Below are positions 51,101 through 59,186 of a DNA stretch of 64,000 nt, one piece after another. The notes beneath the pieces are model-generated. The model searched no databases. It was not told where the DNA came from and saw only the letters and a program-made list of their open reading frames with translations. Source of the DNA: Bacteroidota bacterium (GTDB lineage Bacteria > Bacteroidota > Bacteroidia > 2-12-FULL-35-15); the NCBI GenBank assembly GCA_017303895.1, contig JAFLBF010000011.1, positions 52,500-116,499 on the forward strand, read 5' to 3'. Made by a program: the position numbers and the translations under genes. Every line of letters begins with the position of its first letter. Positions within the stretch are counted from its first letter, which is position 1.

Positions 51101-53304
51101 GAAATATCAGAAAACTTGTTTACGCCAGAATAATCACCATCGTTAGTCCCTGTTGTACTTCTGTATAATTTGGGACTTAGTTGCCAACTTGCTCCTGCTC
51201 CATTATCAACACCAAGTGTTGCTATATATACATAATCTGTATTACTTTCTGCTATTTCAAATTCTGTAATAGCTCTTCTCCATTGTGCTATTTCAGTTTT
51301 GCTAATATCTGACTCAATACTCCATACATCAGTTGGAGTGTCACCAATAGTAGGTATTTTCTTTTTGCGTTTATATAGATTCGTAAAATTAAAAAAACGT
51401 TCGCCTGTTTTTGGGTGCTTTTTTGAAATAATGTAAGGGAATCCTACTTTATCTGTAGTCGCTTCGGCATCGTAAGGCAAAAAATTAGAAGGGGAGCTTG
51501 CTGGCGATGGATTCTCAGTAACTCTTGCGTTTGTACTTAAATCATATCTGATAAATCTCCCATTTGAATTATATATCATTATGTTGTCTTCATCGTATGG
51601 TATAGAAGCACCATATCCATCTCCACCATCCACAATTGACCAACTGCTTCCTCGTTTAATATTTACACCACAATCTTGATTTCCTATCAGAATCATATCC
51701 TTGTCAACTTCGTTTATATCAAAACTCCAAATAGTTCCAACGGATAAACCATTGTTTTTTTCCTGCCAATTATATGTACTAATATATTTTGAAATACCCC
51801 CATCTGTTGCCATAAATAGTTTATTCCCAATTAAATTTCGCGAGAAGGTAAGCCCATGTATATCCGCATGTTGTCCGAAGCCATTATAACTAGATATTCC
51901 CGAAAACGGAATGGTTTCAATATCAGTAGTTCCCCGAACTATGGTGTGTCCGAAATAAACTTCATTAGAATTGACTGGCGATACAGCAATTGCATTCCAT
52001 GTGGGGGAGATGTAATTAAAAACATCTATATTGGGAGAATAAGTACCGGCCGAAGCATTAAATATAAATGGAGAAGATGAATTTAGATAATTTTGATAGT
52101 GCTTTTGAACCCAACTACCACCTTGATATTTGTATATATACAAAGATCTTACTCTATGAATTTGACCACTAGGATCTAACTGGTCATTTTCTCCAATCAT
52201 ATATGCATATAAGATACTTGGATCAGCTTGGGTTACAGCCAAATTAATTCTTTGTGCAACAAAGTTATTAGAAAATCCACCTATACCAAAGTTTAATCCA
52301 GTACCCAAACCTGTTATATTAGTCCAAGTCACTCCATTATTATTTGAAATATAAATACCTTTATCGCTACTAGCATAAATACTATTTGTGTTTCCGGGAA
52401 CGAATTCCAAACCTTTAAAATCTTCATCTGTAGGAAATCCAGTAAAGAGCTGCTGCCAAATTGGTGTCCCAGAAAGAGCATTACTAGTTTTAAATAAACC
52501 CTTTGAACTCGCAATAAATAACTCGTTGCTATTGTTTGGGTTTATTAAAATTCTCCTAATCACACCTCCATTGCCAAAATAAGCAAGTAATCCATTGTTT
52601 ATTGAGTTCCAAGTCATTCCGTTATCCGTTGAACGATAAATTCCAGCTGTAAACAACGGATTTATATTTGCAACACTAGGAGAAGAAAAAAATGCAATTC
52701 CCGATTCCCCATCTCCTGTTGATATAAATAAATTATCACTATTGACATAGTCAATAGCAATGTCAGATACGCTAGAAATTGGTATTTGAGTATCAGTATT
52801 TAACACCTCCCAACTATTTCCATCGTCCAATGAGCGCCATAATCCGCCATAGCCAGAACAGGCATACACAATTTGATTACTAACACCATCGTAGTCTGGA
52901 TGAAAAACGATACGGTGCATTTGACCAACTCCTCGACTATTAATTGGTATTAAATCGGCTTGTGGAGTTCCTGTTGGCCCTAAACTAGTCCAATTCACAG
53001 AGTTTAGAACAGGGGCACAAGCAGCAGCAGTTAAAGCATTAAAATTTTCACTGTAAGCAATTATAGCATTTGCTGCAATTCTGAAATCGCCACTTGGATA
53101 TAATCTCTCTCCCCATATCTTTTGTGCCCTTTCAATTTCTTCATTAAAACCATCTTCAAATACGGTATCGTTAAATACGTTATTTTGGCGGTAGTCTATA
53201 AAAAAATCATAGATGTTTGGATATAAAAAAGAGGAGCTACCAGTTTGCGATTTTGTTGTTATTATATTTAATAACAAGAAAGAAAAGAAGAGTATTGTTC
53301 TCAT
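48124..53304 (-). CDS. Giant T9SS-secreted protein: propeller plus beta-helix
   Basis: 1726 aa. Signal peptide (MRTILFFSFLLLNIITTKSQ). Residues of about 100-870 hold repeated sialidase/VPS10-like BNR blades (SLDDGNSWEVLN, STDNGMTWNSINNG, YISNNNGVTWTNITG, YSIDAGNSWINAD). About 890-1330 is a parallel right-handed beta-helix (IVIERGGTLIVDGG, NNAIIENSIDGIVT, FKNCVFKID). A helical Gln/Leu-rich linker contains a Cys cluster (CTKDGCCNAQ). The last 85 residues are a type A sorting domain (LSVYPNPANDFVKILF). Probably a cell-surface adhesin or glycan-binding/cleaving protein; the catalytic Asp-box architecture alone does not prove sialidase activity. Confidence 0.87.
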   Translation of the reverse strand: MRTILFFSFLLLNIITTKSQTGSSSFLYPNIYDFFIDYRQNNVFNDTVFEDGFNEEIERAQKIWGERLYPSGDFRIAANAIIAYSENFNALTAAACAPVLNSVNWTSLGPTGTPQADLIPINSRGVGQMHRIVFHPDYDGVSNQIVYACSGYGGLWRSLDDGNSWEVLNTDTQIPISSVSDIAIDYVNSDNLFISTGDGESGIAFFSSPSVANINPLFTAGIYRSTDNGMTWNSINNGLLAYFGNGGVIRRILINPNNSNELFIASSKGLFKTSNALSGTPIWQQLFTGFPTDEDFKGLEFVPGNTNSIYASSDKGIYISNNNGVTWTNITGLGTGLNFGIGGFSNNFVAQRINLAVTQADPSILYAYMIGENDQLDPSGQIHRVRSLYIYKYQGGSWVQKHYQNYLNSSSPFIFNASAGTYSPNIDVFNYISPTWNAIAVSPVNSNEVYFGHTIVRGTTDIETIPFSGISSYNGFGQHADIHGLTFSRNLIGNKLFMATDGGISKYISTYNWQEKNNGLSVGTIWSFDINEVDKDMILIGNQDCGVNIKRGSSWSIVDGGDGYGASIPYDEDNIMIYNSNGRFIRYDLSTNARVTENPSPASSPSNFLPYDAEATTDKVGFPYIISKKHPKTGERFFNFTNLYKRKKKIPTIGDTPTDVWSIESDISKTEIAQWRRAITEFEIAESNTDYVYIATLGVDNGAGASWQLSPKLYRSTTGTNDGDYSGVNKFSDISGNFPTPGVGNVTPAVITGIAVSTVNPQKIWVSFTGYDPQYKVYYSIDAGNSWINADPDGCLANLPVNSIVYQDGTNDRIYIGTDAGVYYKDNSMSSWVKYGNIPNCRVTELKINKCANKIVAATFGRGVWEADLLSAEPPANSLQINSNTIWNEAKSIEQNIHIATGATLTVKNILYLPSKGKIVIERGGTLIVDGGKITNTCGNMWQGIEVWGNRNASQHTIGAQGKVILKNNAIIENSIDGIVTIRKDSNGNLDWNYTGGIVQATNSTFLNCKNGATFLSYHNFHPSTGNTLNNISFFKNCVFKIDAQLNDATKIPDSGISLYDIVGLRILGCDFINTTNDLVNSGRRGKGILSYDAKFTVDDLCTGITYPCNIFKQNTFTNLEYGVYCSNANVFYAPYINHAKFKGNRFDGVHLSGVYYPTIQNCDFDVSSYFDYGAAGGLYLDYCKYYAVQNNYFHTTENGWVGIYVKDSKTGAHELYNNTFEGLFVGIEPLRDNSGISNFSDGLTMHCNVFIANHFDIAVTGYTSSAIGKNSIAWIQGLNIPTTPPGMGLVRNTYSASCGSENQYFMYINEPKVVQHHANSEVFTQPTPQPTCSDNLVNVVNSGISFNRAQHCPDLTQLNNTLITAKIAQSTDEIDQLRQSYASIVDGGNTNALINAINGSLSTGNLKNLLLSKSPYLSDEVLITYLSVGNTPPNGHIKDVIIANSPVTETVKEKIDLLNLPVGIKDQINAAQSKNLSSRQFLEAQIVQLEYEKQLRVSDKIRYFLNDTLETNSLDSLIALIKQYPRSDNPCEIVSAYVTKGDYVKAQAVVDSLQAINQVDDFCEFQKIILQLNLATEKCFKLRIDVPLKDKVEEIAGDCTKDGCCNAQALLKQVFDYHYQELRMLPEENRSALVENEPIPNMIKNGLSVYPNPANDFVKILFNDDEAESALLVVKDVLGKTIDTILLKVAESKVYDVQMLKGGVYFFSLYINDTIIDNKKIVLVK

Positions 53305-54098
53305 ATTATTATTTTTAAGAAAGATAGTAAAAAAAATGAAATAAACAAATTACAGAGCTTGATAGAGTCCTATTTGCATGTGACTTTATTGACATTTTTG
53401 GGTTAAAAGTGTCATTCGCTGTGTTTATTTTTCAAGCTAATAGTTGACATAACAACAACAAAATAAATTACACAACAAAAAACTGTTCCCGATTCATCCC
53501 CAGGAAATTAAGTAGTATGTTTAATAGTCAGATGGAAGACTTTATATATATAGACTAATCCTTTTATTGTCTCAAGTAATGTAAAATTGATCTACTAAAT
53601 GACAAATTTACATTAAACGGTAGCTGTCCCATCCAGAGATGCCGTCAATTCAATAAAAGAAAGGTTTTTGAAAAACATGGGCGATATGTCCCAGAAAACG
53701 ACCCTTCAAAACAAAGTAATACATCTAGGTATTAATCTTCCGCACTTGACGGAAAAGGATCTCCAGTTAAAAACGGAAAACATTATTTTACATCTCGACT
53801 TGACAATAGGTTGAATTGTTAACATACTTCAGGATAGAGATTGTGCTTAAAATGTTTATTAATAAGGGAAAGATTATATATAGTAACCTATTTAACAACC
53901 TGTCCTTTGACAATAATTCCGTTTGCCATAATTTTGCTTTTAAATAAATAGAAATGATTCATTCTGTCTAAACAATAAAATCAAATTGGTTAGAAATGTT
54001 ACAAAGTCAAAAAAACAATTAGAAAACATGAAAACTCATTTCTATATATTAAACAAATCTTGTTAAACTCAATACAATTTAATAAAAAATCACAAACA
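53305..54098. other. 794-base stretch with little coding potential
   Basis: Between the divergent giant T9SS gene and the small TM gene. It has many stops in all frames. The only frame of note is a 45-codon one at 53677-53814. A small TTCCG/CGGAA hairpin is near 53736. GC is slightly higher at 53620-53770 than on either side, which may mark a decayed gene or an RNA. I see no tRNA and no conserved promoter box. Confidence 0.4.
53677..53814 (+). CDS. Possible small ORF (45 aa), doubtful
   Basis: ATG 53677 to TGA 53814, product beginning MGDMSQKTTLQNKVIHLGIN. It is open upstream to 53617 without another ATG. It resembles no family I know and may be the remnant of a longer gene, because the open frame ends abruptly. 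Recorded so the stretch is not treated as empty. Confidence 0.2.
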   Translation: MGDMSQKTTLQNKVIHLGINLPHLTEKDLQLKTENIILHLDLTIG

Positions 54099-54272
54099 AT
54101 GCAAATGACAATCATTATCATCATCGTCCTCGTATGGATAACAATTATGACCTTAATTTTTTGGAAGATGCCCAAAAATAAGGTAAAAATAGCTCAGAGT
54201 TTTTTCAAAGATGTTATACCCAAAGTCCCTATTACTGGAATTATAGAAGCATTCCGTAACAAAAAAGCATGA
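54099..54272 (+). CDS. Small single-pass membrane protein
   Basis: 57 aa from ATG 54099 (MQMTIIIIIVLVWITIMTLIFW), one membrane helix followed by a basic tail (KMPKNKVKIAQSF). A TTG at 54060 would add 13 residues before the helix and is less likely. It is the only plus-strand gene in the island other than the last one. It could be a toxin-like small hydrophobic peptide, but no antitoxin is visible. Function unknown. Confidence 0.45.
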   Translation: MQMTIIIIIVLVWITIMTLIFWKMPKNKVKIAQSFFKDVIPKVPITGIIEAFRNKKA

Positions 54273-54420
54273 TTTTGCGAGTGGACAAAGGTGAAAATTT
54301 AGACTATATATATTTATTCTATATGTAACTATTATACTGTAATTGTCTTTATGATTATATTAATTTCTATACAATTAAAGTGTCGAAATTCATAAAAGCA
54401 AAAGATGAATTAATAGTTAA

Positions 54421-55095
54421 TTATTTTAATTGCGGTATCCTGTTAGTTAGACCGTTCCATTTGTCAGGGATTGGTTCACGATAAAAAGGATTTTGAATTC
54501 CTAATTGTTCTATTGTATAACCATCCTTTCCGTAGTTGCAAGTAGCACATGATGAAACTAAGTTTTCCAAATTTGTCCGACCACCTTTATTCCAAGGAAT
54601 AACGTGATCTGCAACTGGCCAAGCAATATGTATAATGCCATGAGTTGTTATATTGGTTTCGCCACGTTGAAATAGTTGTGATCCGAGTTTTTTTATAAAT
54701 AAGCGTATAAATTCTTGAGAAAGAAGCTTATTGCCACAGTAACGACATTTATAACCATCCCTTTCAAATACTGCACCTTGAATTTTTTGTGGAGATCTTA
54801 TTGGGTCTCTTAAGGTTACATCAATTGTCGGAGGGGGAGGGACTTTTAAAATAAGGTTTCTGTGTCTGCCAGACATTTGTCCGTGTTCAACATACCAATT
54901 AGTAATTTCTTCACTTCTTATTTGTTTAAGCTTGATTAAACAAGATTCCTTGTCGCCAACGATAAACTCGTTAACAGCTGATTCAAATATATCCATTTGG
55001 TCTGCAAACCAATATGGTGTAGGAAGAGGAGAATTGATGTCCCATTTTTCTGGATTTGTACCTAGTTTACTACATATATTTCTGCCTCTACACAT
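54421..55095 (-). CDS. HNH endonuclease
   Basis: 224 aa. C-terminal HNH domain with zinc-knuckle cysteines C117/C120 (CRYCG) and C183/C186 (CATCN), and the active-site pair D163-H164 in ADHVIPWNKGGRTNLENLV. The N-terminal 95 residues (TPYWFADQMDIFE, then a basic RHRNLILKVPPPP) are of no recognised family. Free-standing HNH nucleases in islands often act as restriction (McrA-like) or anti-phage nucleases, or belong to mobile elements. No methylase partner is nearby. The start is the first ATG. Confidence 0.88.
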   Translation of the reverse strand: MCRGRNICSKLGTNPEKWDINSPLPTPYWFADQMDIFESAVNEFIVGDKESCLIKLKQIRSEEITNWYVEHGQMSGRHRNLILKVPPPPTIDVTLRDPIRSPQKIQGAVFERDGYKCRYCGNKLLSQEFIRLFIKKLGSQLFQRGETNITTHGIIHIAWPVADHVIPWNKGGRTNLENLVSSCATCNYGKDGYTIEQLGIQNPFYREPIPDKWNGLTNRIPQLK

Positions 55096-55166
55096 TATTT
55101 TATCTTAATGATTTTGATGGTTGTAGGCTTGACGAGTTAATGATTTGTTATTCAATGCAACTTTTA

Positions 55167-56294
55167 CTAGTCAAGAAATTTAAAAAGTTCGGTGTCCATA
55201 ATTCCAAATTCCTTTGGTTCACCTATGTTGATATTTACTTTGTATGTACAAACTGAACACTCCGCCGTTTGAACTCTTGTTCTATTATTAACAAGTATTG
55301 TCCAGAAGTCAAATGTGGTAAGCGCATTTGTTCCACAACACGGACATATATGAACCTCATAATGTCCTAACGTTTCTTGTTTAAAATCTACATTCAAACG
55401 CGCTTCTTCTTTTTTTCTTCTGTTAACATTTTCTTCCAGTGCCTTTCTATGTTCTTCAGATGTTACATTCTCGAACATATAAAGAGGGTTTTTGTACGAT
55501 GCTCTACCAAGTTCTTTAAAATGATTTATACGTCTTAGTGTTTTAGTAAGGGTATCAAAATTTGTAATGTCTTCAAATTTTTCAGATAAAGGATAACGAA
55601 TAATTTCATCAATAACATTTTTTTTGCATGCTAAATTTCTTTCAAAAAAAGGTGTCGGTGTTTGAATGTTTAAATACGCCCTTACTAATGGAAGTACTTT
55701 GTTTACAAAAAAGTACTCATAAACGTACCGGTTTAAGATTTTTTTACCTGAATGAATTATGTCATTCCGCAAAATTGCTAGCTGTTTTAGTGTTTCAATA
55801 TGGTTAGCTAAGAAATGAAATTTGGAATCAATACGAAACTCAATAGGAAGTTCATTATTATTTTTGATAAGCTCTTCTACACGAAAGAGAGCAATTGAAT
55901 AGTCTATGTTTTTCTTTGAGGATGTGTCTATAGAATTTATTTTGCCAGAGAGTATTTTTACGAGGTCAACTTCTTTAGTCAAAGTCAATTTTGAAAGAAT
56001 TTCAGATTTCTCGCTAAGCAGCTCTATCAATAAATGTTCAAACGACAAATGAATGAATGTTATTGAAGAAAAGTATCTAATCAAATAATCGTGTCCTCTA
56101 ACAGAACTAAGAATAACTCTAGAATTTTCTTTGTGTAAATAATCATAAAATCCATTTGAAAAGATGTTGTAGGTATCAAAATAATTTCCGAGTCCGTATC
56201 TGAGCATAGTCGATTTGCTGTCTATGAAAACAGGAAATTCAGAGTTACTAAACTCAATTAGATTGTTTTTAAAAAAATTGGGAAGTTCTTTCAT
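55167..56294 (-). CDS. HEPN-like protein with C-terminal zinc ribbon
   Basis: 375 aa. A helical N-terminal two-thirds contains R176-NDII-H181, followed by SGKK. This is the Rx4H arrangement with an Asn next to the Arg, characteristic of HEPN ribonucleases and their relatives. The C-terminal 65 residues form a zinc ribbon with C317/C320 and C346/C349. HEPN proteins often cleave RNA in toxin-antitoxin and abortive-infection systems, and the ribbon may recognise a nucleic acid or protein. The first 100 residues are unassigned. It is downstream of two small genes on the same strand. The HEPN call rests on a motif only. Confidence 0.65.
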   Translation of the reverse strand: MKELPNFFKNNLIEFSNSEFPVFIDSKSTMLRYGLGNYFDTYNIFSNGFYDYLHKENSRVILSSVRGHDYLIRYFSSITFIHLSFEHLLIELLSEKSEILSKLTLTKEVDLVKILSGKINSIDTSSKKNIDYSIALFRVEELIKNNNELPIEFRIDSKFHFLANHIETLKQLAILRNDIIHSGKKILNRYVYEYFFVNKVLPLVRAYLNIQTPTPFFERNLACKKNVIDEIIRYPLSEKFEDITNFDTLTKTLRRINHFKELGRASYKNPLYMFENVTSEEHRKALEENVNRRKKEEARLNVDFKQETLGHYEVHICPCCGTNALTTFDFWTILVNNRTRVQTAECSVCTYKVNINIGEPKEFGIMDTELFKFLD

Positions 56295-56385
56295 AACAAT
56301 ATTTATTGTGCTTTACATCAATTCTACTGATAGCGACATTCTAAGTGTCGTAGAAATGGTGAAAGTATCGTGTTCGCTACATGAT

Positions 56386-56637
56386 TTACTCAAAAACTCG
56401 TATCTCTCCTGTGTAATAAAGTATTGATATTCTGGATGCACCTTCGAAGTCCAATTGGTGGTAGGGATGACTATTTTTCTCTGTTTGATGCTTGCAGAGA
56501 GAAACTTTAAGAGGCATAAACTCAGCTTCTTTAATGAAACCGGAAACAATCTGCCCATCTTCATAGTTAATTTCAATGCTTTTTATTGAATTGTGGTTAT
56601 TGGCAATTGCCAACTCCAATTCCTTAGATATAACCAT
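56386..56637 (-). CDS. Small hypothetical protein (83 aa)
   Basis: Starts MVISKELELAIANNHNSIKS and has an alternating beta-strand pattern (SIEINYEDGQIVSGFI, ASRISILYYTGEIRVFE), compatible with a small beta-barrel. It starts 7 bases after the stop of the upstream gene (56645-57127), so they are probably co-expressed. An overlapping frame (56313-56576) is less protein-like. Not a family I know; no signal peptide. Confidence 0.55.
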   Translation of the reverse strand: MVISKELELAIANNHNSIKSIEINYEDGQIVSGFIKEAEFMPLKVSLCKHQTEKNSHPYHQLDFEGASRISILYYTGEIRVFE

Positions 56638-56644
56638 AGTTTTA

Positions 56645-57127
56645 TTACTTTAGTTTTTTTTCAATTGTGTTAAGTTTTGATTTAATAGCGTCTAAATCCT
56701 TTGTATTTGTGTGTGTCTGTATAATATTAGAAATAAAAGTATAAACAGCAATTAAAAAAAGTCCAATTGCAGTAATGATTGTTATATAATCTTTTACTAT
56801 ACTAATTAAATTCTTTTTACCCTCTTCAAGGTAATACTTGTCATAGTATACAACGCTACCAACTTTATTAATAAAATAGTAATCTTTAAATTCTTCAACT
56901 ACTTGGCTTATTTGATTTCTATCTAAAAGAATTTCAATTTCAGAAACAACTTCGATTTCACTATACTTTGTTAGTGAAGAAATTTGTTCAACATCCAAAG
57001 CAAGCTCGAACTGATATAGTTGTTCCGGTGGTTTTGTTAAGCTATAAACATAGTCTTGGTGCTTTTGAAGAACCTCTAATATTTTATGCCTGATTTTATA
57101 CTTTTTCTTGTACATAATTTTTGCCAA
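56645..57127 (-). CDS. Hypothetical protein with winged-helix-like part and one membrane helix
   Basis: 160 aa. Residues of about 10-95 look like a winged helix-turn-helix (RHKILEVLQKHQDYVYS, LTKYSEIEVVSEIEILLDRNQIS). A single membrane helix lies at about 113-135 (YITIITAIGLFLIAVYTFISNI), followed by a short coiled-coil tail (LDAIKSKLNTIEKKLK). It could be an effector with a membrane anchor together with the 83-residue protein downstream. This is inference from layout; no known family. Confidence 0.55.
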   Translation of the reverse strand: MAKIMYKKKYKIRHKILEVLQKHQDYVYSLTKPPEQLYQFELALDVEQISSLTKYSEIEVVSEIEILLDRNQISQVVEEFKDYYFINKVGSVVYYDKYYLEEGKKNLISIVKDYITIITAIGLFLIAVYTFISNIIQTHTNTKDLDAIKSKLNTIEKKLK

Positions 57128-57230
57128 ATTTTATTTATGGCTTTGATTTTGCTCTTCGTTTTGGTCTATTCAATTTTTTTCATAAAGGCAATCAGTTTAG
57201 GAGGTTTCTAGCGCTTTGTTTCAATCTTCA

Positions 57231-58133
57231 TTATTTCAAGTCGTCTACTATATCTGCAAAGTCATACTCATGAATAAGCATAATTGTGTGTCCTTCCTTT
57301 CGCATACTTAGAGCCTTTTCAACTTTTCTGCCGTAACAAGAAAACGCCCAAGCTGGATTTCCATTGTCTCCGACAATTAAATAATCAGTTTTACGTGTAA
57401 CACTATCTGTAGGAATTCCGCCAAGTTTAATAATGTCCTTTTGCAAGTCATCTCTATTACCTCTTTTTAGAACGCCAGTTATGCAAAATGTTTTACCCGT
57501 AAACGTTACATTAGGCTCGCTTGTGCAAAGTCCAGCAATACTAACTCCCGAAGTTTCTTCTTTCAATAGATTATTTGTTTCTTTGTCGTGCAACTTTACA
57601 AACTGATTAAAATAGGCTTTTAAAACTAATTTTTCTTCTTTATCAACTTTGTTGTCAGAAACAATGGATAAAATTAAACTTCTTATTTCGTCATAAGGAT
57701 AGTAAGTGTTTAAATGCTCGTTTTCTTGAAGCCAATTATGTAGATCGAAAATTTCTTTTTCGTTAATTGTTCCATCTGATAAAATTCCATGACAAAGTCC
57801 TTGCAATATTTGCAGATCAGTTGTTACAGCATTGTAATATAAGTTATCATTCTCATATTTTTGACATAACCAATATAAATCCTCTATTGTTTCCTTAGGC
57901 GGTATTTTATTTGATATTGTCTGTTCGATAATGTTCATGAATTCATTGAACGGATTCCTATCAATGAGACTGTTGTGTATTACAACCCATTTATGAAGCT
58001 CGTTAATTTCTTTTTCGTTTACGTTACGATCTAAATTAATCCCAAGCAAAATTCCTTTTAAAGAACTAATTGCTTTATCGGCCTGGGATTTTGCAGTGTA
58101 AATTTTTAATTCTTGTTCATGAAGTTTGTTCAT
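57231..58133 (-). CDS. TerB-like/BRCT domain protein
   Basis: 300 aa. The N-terminal half has two TerB-like repeats (about 20-60 and 105-175), each with an acidic loop and helix: DRNVNEKEINELHKWV, SDGTINEKEIFDLHNWL, and a third partial one, SDNKVDKEEKLVLKAYF. The C-terminal region (about 207-298) is a BRCT domain of DNA ligase type: NVTFTGKTFCITGVLKRGNRDDLQ, TDYLIVGD. BRCT domains bind phosphoproteins or DNA ends, and TerB-like modules occur in stress and defence proteins. The combination without a nuclease or ligase is distinctive. The start is the only ATG before the first repeat. Confidence 0.8.
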   Translation of the reverse strand: MNKLHEQELKIYTAKSQADKAISSLKGILLGINLDRNVNEKEINELHKWVVIHNSLIDRNPFNEFMNIIEQTISNKIPPKETIEDLYWLCQKYENDNLYYNAVTTDLQILQGLCHGILSDGTINEKEIFDLHNWLQENEHLNTYYPYDEIRSLILSIVSDNKVDKEEKLVLKAYFNQFVKLHDKETNNLLKEETSGVSIAGLCTSEPNVTFTGKTFCITGVLKRGNRDDLQKDIIKLGGIPTDSVTRKTDYLIVGDNGNPAWAFSCYGRKVEKALSMRKEGHTIMLIHEYDFADIVDDLK

Positions 58134-58185
58134 TGTTCTGTCTTTTCTCGAAAATACAAATTTTCTGTGTGGTTCTTTAATTGTT

Positions 58186-58938
58186 TTAAAGGATTTTATC
58201 CTTACCTTTTTTATCTCTAATTTCTTTCTTCCGAGCCTCTATTATTGATTTTAATATTTCATCAATTTTATATGACTTCCTGTTTTTATAAATATCATCC
58301 TTGTCTTCTGTAGAAGCACTTTCAAAGTGTGAAATTATTTCTGTTATTTGTTTTTCAAAATTTAAAGAAATTACAAGTGCTTGTTTATATTCGCCTTCAG
58401 TTATTTGCATTGGAGTCTCAAGTCTATCAGAATAGTCAACATACAAGCCCTGATTCTTTTTCATATTTGCGTCTTCCCACCAATCAAACATTTCTGAAAG
58501 ATCATTGAAGATCGTTTTGATTTTTTCCTCATCCTTTGACATAAAAGCCTTTTCTTCTTCTGAGTATTCTACAATTGTCTCAGGATTATAAATTTTCTCC
58601 TTCTCCTTAATAATCACTCCCATTAGTAGTTTTAAAATTGGATAAAGAAAATTGATATATGTAGCTGCTCTGTGTTTGATAACATGGTCGGTAAAAAACA
58701 GATGAACTCCTTCAACGTTTCTTACGTCAAGACGTAGATGCTGTAAATACAGAATTACCCCAACCACTAACTGTTCAGTCGAAAGTATAAGATGTGAAAC
58801 TGGAATTCCGTAATGTCTTGTTTTGGCAATAGTTTCTGCTGCCTCTTTATGAATCCTTGCCGTTTCAAAAGCTTCCATGCTCGCTGAGTAACATTCTTCG
58901 TCAGAAAGAAGTTTCAAAAGATTTCGTTCTTTTTTCAT
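58186..58938 (-). CDS. AbiV-like abortive infection protein
   Basis: 250 aa. The block AFETARIHKEAAETIAKTRHYGIPVSHLILSTEQLVVGVILYLQH fits the AbiV family, which belongs to the HEPN group. R73-NVEGV-H79 resembles the Rx4-6H motif, and HVIKHRAA follows. In Lactococcus AbiV blocks phage translation after interacting with a phage protein. This one has a longer, Lys/Glu-rich C-terminal region with a helical EQIT-type repeat. The assignment is moderate; the spacing of the Rx5H motif may be coincidental. Confidence 0.6.
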   Translation of the reverse strand: MKKERNLLKLLSDEECYSASMEAFETARIHKEAAETIAKTRHYGIPVSHLILSTEQLVVGVILYLQHLRLDVRNVEGVHLFFTDHVIKHRAATYINFLYPILKLLMGVIIKEKEKIYNPETIVEYSEEEKAFMSKDEEKIKTIFNDLSEMFDWWEDANMKKNQGLYVDYSDRLETPMQITEGEYKQALVISLNFEKQITEIISHFESASTEDKDDIYKNRKSYKIDEILKSIIEARKKEIRDKKGKDKIL

Positions 58939-59186
58939 GAATATAATTTTTGTTAGGTCGAAGTTATTCAGATTATGACAACAAATAGTTTATACATGAA
59001 CACTAATCATATTAATAACTCTGCATTTAATATATGTACAGATTTTTTTAGGATTTATAATAATTATGCCATACTATTGTTACTTCTTAATGTATTCAAT
59101 AAAATAATTATTACCCAATGATTATTGCCGTAAAACTATTTTTTACTCACATTTATAGTGCATATATGTTATTACACTGTTGCTAT

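Noticed and set aside
56313..56576. ORF overlapping the 83-residue gene
   Set aside because: It is the other frame of the same stretch. The 83-residue product has a regular strand pattern and sits 7 bases after its upstream gene, so I keep that one.
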